From positions 1-64,000 of the IMG/VR virus record IMGVR_UViG_3300029267_005544: DNA of 64,000 bases. One strand, 5' to 3'. The notes below the pieces were generated by a model. It was not told the origin of the DNA, searched no databases, and saw only the letters and a program-made list of their open reading frames with translations. Each line of letters opens with the position of its first letter. Position 1 is the stretch's first letter. Of the stretch, positions 56,599-64,000 are shown in pieces. A program made the translations under genes and the position numbers. The DNA is from a virus.

Positions 56599-57342
56599 TT
56601 ATGTATGTAAAAATTCGACTGCATCTTCTTGATTTTCAAAAATTGGTATTATATTATTCATTTTACACTCATGGAACATATCAATATGTTTGTTGCTTTT
56701 ATTATAAAAAGCCATTTTTCCACCACGACTTGATACTGATTTATAAATTTCAAAAATCTGACTACAATGTGATGTTTCAATATAATCACGATCTGGATAC
56801 GATACTATAGCTTTATTAATGCCAGATTCTTCACATTTTTTTATTAATCCTGATTTGCTTTCTTCTGATAAAATTCTTTTAATCTCTATAAAAGCTATAT
56901 CATTATTAATTTCGAATGAATATCCATTTGCGCTTATAACAGCCCTATTTATATTTTCATCTTCTGCAGCGGCCATTTTCTGAAGCCTGTATTTAGTTTC
57001 AAGATATTTCAATTTATCTATTACTCTATCAATATCATTTAACAAGACTCCATTGATTAAATCGTATGATATATCTGTTTTTGATAAACAATCAATTGAA
57101 TCACATAATAAATATAAATCAGCATTTGTTTTTTCACGAATTGATTTTAAAAGCTCAATTCCCCCTATAGGTTTTGTTTCTGAACATGCTATAATTGCAT
57201 TAAATAATTTTATTTTTATTTTTCCAAAATCATGAGAATTATTAAAAAAGAATATATTCCAACCATCATTGTTTATTTTTGCCAATTCTTCTTTTAAATA
57301 ATAGATGAATTTATTATTACCACCTATAATTGCTATTCTCAT
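56599..57342 (-). CDS. receiver-like plus STAS-like protein
   Basis: The 247-aa product has an N-terminal Rossmann-like half (IAIIGGNNKFIYYLKEEL, then IIACSETKPIGGIELLKSIRE, LYLLCDSIDCLS, GVLLNDIDRVI) that follows the response-regulator receiver layout but lacks the usual Asp pocket. The C-terminal half (about 140-247: KAIVSYPDRDYIETSHCSQIFEIYKSVSSRGGKMAFYNKS, then IPIFENQEDAVEFL) matches a STAS/anti-anti-sigma fold. This regulatory-type fusion is unusual within a tail module. ATG start; weak ribosome binding site. Confidence 0.6.
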   Translation of the reverse strand: MRIAIIGGNNKFIYYLKEELAKINNDGWNIFFFNNSHDFGKIKIKLFNAIIACSETKPIGGIELLKSIREKTNADLYLLCDSIDCLSKTDISYDLINGVLLNDIDRVIDKLKYLETKYRLQKMAAAEDENINRAVISANGYSFEINNDIAFIEIKRILSEESKSGLIKKCEESGINKAIVSYPDRDYIETSHCSQIFEIYKSVSSRGGKMAFYNKSNKHIDMFHECKMNNIIPIFENQEDAVEFLHT

Positions 57343-57351
57343 TTGTAATCC

Positions 57352-57753
57352 TTATTTGAGATGAACAAAGACGGCTGCCAAGGCGCTTATTACCGACGCT
57401 AATGCACCAAGTATTCCAGCAAGAAGTTTGGCAAATTTAACTCCAGCCCTGATCTCTGTTTCAAATATAATTCTTTTGTCTTTTTCAGAATCTATATCTT
57501 TTATATTTTGATTAACTCTATCTCTTAATTCTCGTATATCAACTTGTATAGATTCTTTTTCTTTTACATCTTTTGTTTGATGTATATTAACTTTTTCACC
57601 TATACGTGCAATTTCTCTTAAATGATCTTTTGACTCTTTATCTATTGTTTGAAATAAACGGCCCAAATCATTTCTCATTGTTCCAATATTTTCAGATGTA
57701 CTTTCAAGTTTTTGCTGTATTTGTCCTAATTCCCTGTCCATAGATTCATTCAT
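57352..57753 (-). CDS. coiled-coil protein with C-terminal membrane helix
   Basis: The 133-aa product is a long coiled coil (residues 5-100, LGQIQQKLESTSENIGTMRN and on) ending in a membrane helix (LLAGILGALASVISALAAVFVHL). This tail-anchored form resembles holin-like or XhlA-type phage membrane proteins. ATG start. Located between virion genes; a lysis or virion role is open. Confidence 0.6.
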   Translation of the reverse strand: MNESMDRELGQIQQKLESTSENIGTMRNDLGRLFQTIDKESKDHLREIARIGEKVNIHQTKDVKEKESIQVDIRELRDRVNQNIKDIDSEKDKRIIFETEIRAGVKFAKLLAGILGALASVISALAAVFVHLK

Positions 57754-57785
57754 AATAATTCCATTTCTTTTTTTTGAACAGGATA

Positions 57786-57986
57786 TTATACTTTTAATTC
57801 TTCATAATTTCCGTCAGTATTGACAAATATAGCCTTATCTCTTCTTAATATACTGATAAGTTCTTCAATTGTTATATCTGCATATGAAAACCACCCATCA
57901 ATGAGAACACTGTCATCAGGAGCAGATTGACCATCATCACCAAACCATCCACCAACAATTATTGACTCATTATCTAAAAGGGCCAT
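57786..57986 (-). CDS. hypothetical 66-aa protein
   Basis: ATG 57986 with CAGGAG upstream. Contains two copies of a GGWF/DGWF motif (VGGWFGDDG, LIDGWFSYAD), a small internal repeat. Overlaps the next gene start by 13 bp. Confidence 0.55.
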   Translation of the reverse strand: MALLDNESIIVGGWFGDDGQSAPDDSVLIDGWFSYADITIEELISILRRDKAIFVNTDGNYEELKV

Positions 57987-58183
57987 TTTAAACTCCTGAA
58001 ATGTAGAAAGCCAGGTTTAGAACTTTTTTTCTTTTTTTTGTTTTTATATTTTTCGTTGTATTTTTCTTTTATACTTTTAATATAATTAGTTGTGCGCATT
58101 ATAGCAGATGGCTTGGGAAGTTTAAGCCCGAGCTTCTCAAGCTCATCTGCAAAAGCGTTATTGTATATACTATTAAAATCCAT
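57974..58183 (-). CDS. hypothetical basic protein
   Basis: A 69-aa product whose ATG (58183) shares its last base position with the fibre gene stop. FADELEKLGLKLPKPSAIMR is followed by a very Lys-rich stretch (NEKYKNKKKKKSSK). Translationally coupled to the fibre gene; probably a small virion or chaperone protein for the fibre. Confidence 0.55.
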   Translation of the reverse strand: MDFNSIYNNAFADELEKLGLKLPKPSAIMRTTNYIKSIKEKYNEKYKNKKKKKSSKPGFLHFRSLKWPF

Positions 58184-61100
58184 TATGATCGCGTTCTACC
58201 TGCAGCAGACCCAGAAATAACCATAACGTCAGCATTGTCATCATAATTTCTATAAGTATATACTGAACCGGCTCGATTGATATTTCCTCCACAATAAGCA
58301 AGTATTTGCCTCATAGCAACTGAAAATGTTGCAGTTCCGTCAATTGTCATACCAAGTATTTCAGATGTGACATTATTAATTTCTGCTGCATCAATGTCTT
58401 TTCCAGTGCCGTTTCCTCTCATTATAAATCCAGCTTTATCGCCGGCCTGAGATTGAATATTAAGACCATATCCATCAGAAGATCCACCGATAACCTCGAT
58501 ACCGCTTCCTACCACACCACCTTCGAATCTCATTCCAGCACCAGCATTAAAACCCTGTACATGAATACCATTAAATGAACCACCACCAGCAACTTCAGCA
58601 TGGAATGCATGTCCACCAACAGCTTGAACACTTATACCAGCTCCAGAATTTGACTCAATACGAAGTCCGTTATAAGTACCACCACTACCGCCTTCTATAA
58701 GGGCTCCATTCCCGGCAGACGCAAATACTTTAATAGCAGGAATTCCTGCTCCTGATGTGCCAATATCAAGGCCTATACCATTATTACCATAACATGCAAG
58801 GCCACCACCGTTTGCGAGAGATTGTATTTCGACAGCATAATCCCCGTTAGCGTTTTGAGATTTGGCAAATAAGGCTCTTCCAAGAACAGAATCTAATCTA
58901 ACTGCGTCGCCTGATGTTGATCCGCCTAGAACACTTAATCCAACACCGGTTGAACCTGCTTCAACAGTAATTCCATTTCCTATTCCATTTCCTTGGATAA
59001 CAAGCCCAGTAGCATCAGTTCCTCCGGATATCAACATTCCACCATCAAGGGATACAGCATATCCAACAGATGTGACACCTATTCCAGTTCCAAGAGTTGT
59101 GACTTTAATTCCACTTGAACCGGAGCCACCCATTGCTGTTACATTAATACCATTATTGTTATTTGCGCCAACAGCAATGTCAATACCATGTCCGTCAGTA
59201 GTCGATATATCAATACCATTTCCAACTGCAGCAGCTATTTCAAGTGCATGCCCTGTATCACCGCCACCGACAAATAATCCTGCGCCATTCCCGGCGCCTG
59301 TCAGATTAATAGCATCGCCATTAGTACCGGCAACAGCCTGAATAGCATGGGTTGTATCAGAGGTGGCAATTATAGCTGCGCCGCCGTCATTGTATATATT
59401 GAGTTGTTTTAGATTAAGCGTTGCATTATTACCTGAAGTAAGCTCATCATCAATTGATACCAGGTTAGCATTGATAACACCTTCAGGAGCCTCTTCAAGA
59501 ACGAGGGTTGTCCTACTATAATGAAGTGCAACAGAACCCTCTTCACATGCGAAATCATACATGAATTGTGCTTCATTCTCTGTATTCACTATCTCCATGT
59601 AACAGAAGAATATTCCTTTAGCCTCCCTCTCAAGCTCTTTATATCCGGAAAATTTAACTGAATTGTCCAAAGCGTTTGAAAGAGCAAACTCTTTATAGAG
59701 AAGAGCGTTCTTATCAGTGCCGTTGGCAGTTTCAAGATCGATTGAGAACTCAGGCATACCGACACGATACGTCTTACCTGTACCTGTGAAAATATCAGCA
59801 TCAAGAGTAAGCTCATCTTCACCATTAACAACCGTGACATTTGCTTCAGTTAAATCGGTGTCGTTATATACAACATCACCAATCTGAACACCGTTCGTCT
59901 GGAATGTTGCCAAGGTATCATAAAGCTTGTTCGTTCCAGTTGAAGTATTCGTACCTGTTTCTTTTTCATTTAAATCAGGATCTTCCATATTACCAGCAGA
60001 ATCATAGAAATGTACTTGAAGTTTGTATATATTTGATCCTGCCACAGGAATCAGGCAGTAAGAAGGTATAGTTGCTACAAATCGAGTATTGTTTTGAATT
60101 GAATCAACCGAACTTTGTCTTGCGACGCCGTTTCCGGAATCGTAAGCATTAAGAGCATCATCGCATCCACCCTCGATATCGATAGCAGAAATTGCCGGCA
60201 GTATTGCATCGATTTCGTCAGCATCAATATCTTTACCAGTCGTTCCTTTAACACAAGAAAAGCCGTGGCCGGAACCATTACCCTGAACAAGCAATCCATT
60301 CTGATTCGGACCTGCCTGAATAAATGCACCAGCAAGTCCTCTCAATGAATAATTGCCAGGATCAGCAATAAGTGTTAATGCGTCACCACTTTCACCAGCA
60401 GCTACCTGTACACCACCATCCATCTGAATTGCTCGTTTAGTTCCTCCAGGGCCAACATATATTCCATAACCGTCAGTTGTGGAAACATCAATACCCATGC
60501 CAGAAGTTGAGCCGCCAACAATTTCAACACCGTTTCCAGTAGCACCACCCTCAACCTTTAATCCAGAATTTGCTCCGTTACCTTTAAGCTCTAAAGCAAT
60601 GCCACTCGGAATAGCCTCAAGTTTAGCTGCACCAGAACCACCTTGAATGTACAATCCTAATTGACCGGGGCCGCCTGTGACATTAAGAGCTGGATGTGAC
60701 GGAGAACCTTGTATATAAGCACCATAGCCAGTAATACCAGGAACTAATCTAAGCCCTGATTCTGTTCCAGAGCCCCAAAGGCGTAGTCCATCATTGTTGC
60801 CACCAGCCTGCGAAATGATTCCGTGACCATCTGTGGCTGATATATTAATACCATTTCCTGATGTAGAACCTCCAACAACTTCAAGACCATTACCTGTCGC
60901 ACCACCTTTAGAATAAATACCAGCATAAGCTCCTTCTCCAAGAGCCTCTATACCTGGACCACCGTATCCTTCAGCCTTAAACCCGGCGCCAGAAGCAGGT
61001 GGACCAGCCGAAGCGGTAAGGGCATAAATGCCATTAGTTTCACCCTCTGATTTTAATCCAATCGCCTTACCCTTTGTATAAATACCGATGTTACCGGCAG

Positions 61101-64000
61101 TAGCAGCCGCATTAATGTTCACCCCGTTACCATTGACAGTATTTATACTTATACCATGACCAGAGGTAGGACCACCGACTATTTCGATACCGGCACCTGT
61201 AGAATCAGAGTTAAAATAAGCTCCGGCACCAGAATTACCACCAACTGACTTAATACCGTTACCGTCTGTGGCGGAAATATTTATACCGTTACCTGAAGTA
61301 GAGCCACCAACAATATTTATTCCGTTACCGGTAGCGCCGCCTTCAAACTTAGCACCTGAACCAGAACCATCACCCTTAGCGTAGAAACCGTGATAACCAG
61401 AGCCAACAGCAATAGCCTCAATACCATGGCCAGATGGCGCTGCAACAGCCTCTGCTTTAATACCACTTCCGGAAGAATCTCCACCAACTGCGTGAAAACC
61501 AGGACCTGTTGTGCCACCTTTTGAACGGATGCCAGCGCCAGTTCCGTCACCTTGTGCATAAATACCACAATAGCCAGAGCCAACACCTATTGCTTCAATA
61601 CCATGGCCAGACGGTGCCGCAACAGCTTCAGCCTTGATGCCACTTCCAGAAGAGTTTCCTCCAACTGCATGAAAACCAGGACCTGTAGAGCCTCCCTTTG
61701 CATAAATGCCGGCAAAAGATCCTTCTCCCTCGGCCTCTATACCGGGGCCACCATTACCAGTTGCCTTAAAGCCAGCGCCAGATGGCGGAATAACAGCATA
61801 AGAACGAGCCCAAATACCATTGGTTTCACCCTGAGCTTGAATACCAATCGTTTTTCCCTCAGTATAAATACCAATATTCCCTGCAGAACTATTGGCAATT
61901 ATATTCATTCCATTTCCATCAGTTGTTGAAATGTCTATGCCATGACCAGATGTAGAGCCACCTTTTATTTCAATTGCCTTGCCGGTACTATTTGAATCTA
62001 TTTTAACAGCAGGGATAGAACCTGTATTTCTACTGTTTATATACAAAGAGCCACCATTGTCCGATGCCCCATCAAGTTTTAATGCATATCCATCGCTATT
62101 ACACGCAAGAATCATGGCAGTTCCGCCAGCACCACCGTTACCAGCACTAACATAAATACCAGCGCCTTGTGAATTTACACTAATGCCAATACCAGAGCTA
62201 CCGCCAGCAGTAATAGAGACGCCTTGCCCATTTGTGGTAGTAATATCTATACCTTTTCCGGAAGTTGAACCACCTGCTACTTCAATCCCATGGCCAGTAG
62301 CACCACCGGCTATCTCTATACCTGCGCCCGTGCCATTACCACTTATCTTTATTGCGGATTGATTGGTACCACCAAATATTCCTATTCCAGCACCAGAGCC
62401 ACCAAGGCAGCTAATGTTTATAGCATTGTAGGCTCCATTTCCAAATATAGACAAACCACTTCCGCTTTGAGTTGGATGATTGGAAAGATGTACAGCATCG
62501 CCACCAGAAGACGAGCCATACACTTTAATACCAACTTTACTTGTACCTCCCGGGGTAACCAAAACACCAACACCGTTAGTAGTAGAAATATCTATACCTT
62601 CTCCGGAAGTCGAACCACCTGCCACATCGATTCCATTACCAGTAATACCACCCTGCACATCAATTCCGGCTCCAGCACCGTTACCTCTTACAAGAATTCC
62701 TGGTGCATCAGTATCACTATTCTGGATATTAAGCTGTTTCAGATTAAGCGTCGCGTTATTACCGTTTGTAGCCTGACCGTCGATTGATACAACATTTGCA
62801 TCCACAGCTCCTGAGCCCTGATTATCTCTAATTGCTTCTTGAGAATCAGTGGTTCTGTCATAAGAACCGGCATCACTTGTTTTACCAGCAATTGCGGTAA
62901 GCATCTCTGTGATTGATGTTCCATCTCCAAGATCCACACCTGATCCGAGTTGCGCAACAATAGCATCAATTTCGTCATCTTTATCGGACTGATCGCTTGA
63001 GCCCATAATATAATTAGTTGGTAATTTTGATACGATAGTGTCGACATTGGTATCAATTGTGTCAATTTTAGTTTCATTAGCATCAATATTATCATTGATA
63101 TCTTTATAAATAGAACCGGACACTGCACCTGTCCCTGAAACATCACGCTCTTTTAACGCCTCTGCAATAATATCTTTATTAGTCGTATTGTCAGCAAGTG
63201 TTGTTGTTCCTGGTGTTGCAGCAAGAACATTTGTACTACGTGAATAATTAAGAAGAGTACTTGATTCTTCAAGTTTGAATGTGGCTGTCCACTGATCCTC
63301 GCTTTCAGTATTTGGAATCTTATAATAAGTTTCATAAACACCAGTGCTTATTTTTACCATCTTCCACATATTTGCATCTATTACACCTGCGGTTGCAGGG
63401 GTTGTGCCACCCGCATCATCGAAGAAGGCATCTTTATCACCACCGGAAACATTCTCATAAAGAATGTCGATTTCATTATTATCCGGATCTTCCATATTAC
63501 CATCAGAATCATAGAAGTGCGCTGTAATCTTATACATTGTATTGCCAGCAGCCGGTATAATCATATACGTTGGAACAGTAGCGACAAATTTTGTATTATT
63601 CTGAATACCATTTACACTCGTTTGAACACTGTCAATCTGATCAGAAAGTGTCTCAAGCGTATCACCATCAGCCCCAGTTCTTGCAACGGCAGTTGAACCT
63701 GTATCTGCTGAAGTAAGCGGGTATGCAGTGGTTTCATCGAATTTAGAAGCTGTGATTGCATCATCATTTAGATTAACAGCGGGGTGATTTGCATATGCTC
63801 CAACAACAAAAGCACCAGTCGCCTCATCGAGCTGAATATCACCATCAGCATTAGCTGTACCAGCAAGGTAGCTCTTAGAAGGCAATTTAGCTTCAATATT
63901 ATTAACACCAGTGTCAATATCGGTAAGTGCTCCTGAATTTGGAAGATTATCAGTAACAGCTTTAATAGCATTAATCTCATCATCCTTGTCTGTCTGAACA
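58183..64000 (-). CDS. giant repetitive tail fibre, N-terminus outside window
   Basis: The frame is open from its stop at 58183 to the right window edge (at least 1,938 codons), so the start lies outside; an internal TTG at 63885 is not the true start. The first visible part is helical linker-like (DDEINAIKAVTDN, then EAKLPSKSYLAGTA). A central region of about 1,100 residues consists of many Gly-rich rungs of about 20-24 residues (GNGINI, GGSTSGNGI, GHGIEA variants), as in right-handed beta-helix fibres. Two non-repetitive beta inserts break the array near 59.4-60.1 and 62.8-63.7 kb. It ends with a small domain (YTYRNYDDNADVMVISGSAAGRTRS). It is probably the host-binding long tail fibre. Confidence 0.8.
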   Translation of the reverse strand, partial: VQTDKDDEINAIKAVTDNLPNSGALTDIDTGVNNIEAKLPSKSYLAGTANADGDIQLDEATGAFVVGAYANHPAVNLNDDAITASKFDETTAYPLTSADTGSTAVARTGADGDTLETLSDQIDSVQTSVNGIQNNTKFVATVPTYMIIPAAGNTMYKITAHFYDSDGNMEDPDNNEIDILYENVSGGDKDAFFDDAGGTTPATAGVIDANMWKMVKISTGVYETYYKIPNTESEDQWTATFKLEESSTLLNYSRSTNVLAATPGTTTLADNTTNKDIIAEALKERDVSGTGAVSGSIYKDINDNIDANETKIDTIDTNVDTIVSKLPTNYIMGSSDQSDKDDEIDAIVAQLGSGVDLGDGTSITEMLTAIAGKTSDAGSYDRTTDSQEAIRDNQGSGAVDANVVSIDGQATNGNNATLNLKQLNIQNSDTDAPGILVRGNGAGAGIDVQGGITGNGIDVAGGSTSGEGIDISTTNGVGVLVTPGGTSKVGIKVYGSSSGGDAVHLSNHPTQSGSGLSIFGNGAYNAINISCLGGSGAGIGIFGGTNQSAIKISGNGTGAGIEIAGGATGHGIEVAGGSTSGKGIDITTTNGQGVSITAGGSSGIGISVNSQGAGIYVSAGNGGAGGTAMILACNSDGYALKLDGASDNGGSLYINSRNTGSIPAVKIDSNSTGKAIEIKGGSTSGHGIDISTTDGNGMNIIANSSAGNIGIYTEGKTIGIQAQGETNGIWARSYAVIPPSGAGFKATGNGGPGIEAEGEGSFAGIYAKGGSTGPGFHAVGGNSSGSGIKAEAVAAPSGHGIEAIGVGSGYCGIYAQGDGTGAGIRSKGGTTGPGFHAVGGDSSGSGIKAEAVAAPSGHGIEAIAVGSGYHGFYAKGDGSGSGAKFEGGATGNGINIVGGSTSGNGINISATDGNGIKSVGGNSGAGAYFNSDSTGAGIEIVGGPTSGHGISINTVNGNGVNINAAATAGNIGIYTKGKAIGLKSEGETNGIYALTASAGPPASGAGFKAEGYGGPGIEALGEGAYAGIYSKGGATGNGLEVVGGSTSGNGINISATDGHGIISQAGGNNDGLRLWGSGTESGLRLVPGITGYGAYIQGSPSHPALNVTGGPGQLGLYIQGGSGAAKLEAIPSGIALELKGNGANSGLKVEGGATGNGVEIVGGSTSGMGIDVSTTDGYGIYVGPGGTKRAIQMDGGVQVAAGESGDALTLIADPGNYSLRGLAGAFIQAGPNQNGLLVQGNGSGHGFSCVKGTTGKDIDADEIDAILPAISAIDIEGGCDDALNAYDSGNGVARQSSVDSIQNNTRFVATIPSYCLIPVAGSNIYKLQVHFYDSAGNMEDPDLNEKETGTNTSTGTNKLYDTLATFQTNGVQIGDVVYNDTDLTEANVTVVNGEDELTLDADIFTGTGKTYRVGMPEFSIDLETANGTDKNALLYKEFALSNALDNSVKFSGYKELEREAKGIFFCYMEIVNTENEAQFMYDFACEEGSVALHYSRTTLVLEEAPEGVINANLVSIDDELTSGNNATLNLKQLNIYNDGGAAIIATSDTTHAIQAVAGTNGDAINLTGAGNGAGLFVGGGDTGHALEIAAAVGNGIDISTTDGHGIDIAVGANNNNGINVTAMGGSGSSGIKVTTLGTGIGVTSVGYAVSLDGGMLISGGTDATGLVIQGNGIGNGITVEAGSTGVGLSVLGGSTSGDAVRLDSVLGRALFAKSQNANGDYAVEIQSLANGGGLACYGNNGIGLDIGTSGAGIPAIKVFASAGNGALIEGGSGGTYNGLRIESNSGAGISVQAVGGHAFHAEVAGGGSFNGIHVQGFNAGAGMRFEGGVVGSGIEVIGGSSDGYGLNIQSQAGDKAGFIMRGNGTGKDIDAAEINNVTSEILGMTIDGTATFSVAMRQILAYCGGNINRAGSVYTYRNYDDNADVMVISGSAAGRTRS

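Noticed and set aside
61552-62787. Plus-strand ORFs of 125 and 165 aa opposite the fibre gene
   Set aside because: They reflect the repetitive fibre codons read in reverse; composition is Ser/Thr/Cys-rich filler without start signals.

Overview
The window is part of a large, AT-rich double-stranded DNA bacteriophage genome with a contractile tail. The evidence is a tail sheath and tube gene pair, a very long beta-helical tail fibre, dense small genes with strong AAGGAGG-type ribosome binding sites and frequent TTG/GTG starts, phage tRNAs, and conserved phage families (DUF3307, DUF2829, DUF4031, DUF932-like, Nmad1-like). The host cannot be named from this sequence.

Layout. (1) 1-4632, minus strand: small conserved phage genes headed by a likely tail-assembly-chaperone-type gene made by a programmed -1 frameshift (slippery CCCAAAA at 3796-3802), plus a DUF3307 membrane protein split at an A9 tract. 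(2) 4.7-51.1 kb, plus strand: a roughly 46-kb block of about 90 small accessory and metabolic genes in short operons. Most operons open with the same promoter design (-35 NGTTAT or NGTGAT, exactly 17 nt, -10 TATAAT/CATAAC), often directly after the T-run of the previous terminator. The block holds a lipase-like hydrolase, a sulfotransferase, a T4 endonuclease V-like protein, peptidyl-tRNA hydrolase 2, a YcgL-type nucleotidyltransferase, Nudix, an XPD/DinG helicase beside a REase-fold/Cys-rich protein, an AcrVA2-like protein, a HAD nucleotidase, a Pol X-like protein and an ATP-dependent ligase-like protein. It also has an amber-suppressor tRNA, tRNA-Met, a tRNA-like element, about 18 small zinc-ribbon proteins and many structured RNAs. 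(3) 51.1-52.1 kb: about 930 nt of non-coding, hairpin-rich RNA with its own promoter, ending at a bidirectional terminator. (4) 52.1-64.0 kb, minus strand: tail tube, sheath, tail-completion-like protein, a receiver/STAS-like protein, a coiled-coil membrane protein, and a fibre that runs off the right end.

The stand-out locus is 10.06-12.1 kb. A 404-aa protein resembles the C-terminal half of Cas12/TnpB, but all three RuvC acidic positions look lost and the protein stops before the zinc finger/RuvC-III. It has its own promoter and is followed by a CRISPR array with seven clear repeats of about 29 nt and six unique 31-32-nt spacers. Three decayed repeats in the same 60-61-nt register precede the clear ones. 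A structured RNA follows whose 3' end carries an 11-nt perfect anti-repeat (tracrRNA candidate). No cas1/cas2/cas4 is visible. I infer a compact, nuclease-dead, phage-borne RNA-guided DNA-binding (silencing) system.

The tail module appears split: tube and sheath lie at 52-56 kb and the frameshifted chaperone-like gene at 3.5-4.6 kb, both on the minus strand, with the whole plus-strand block between them.
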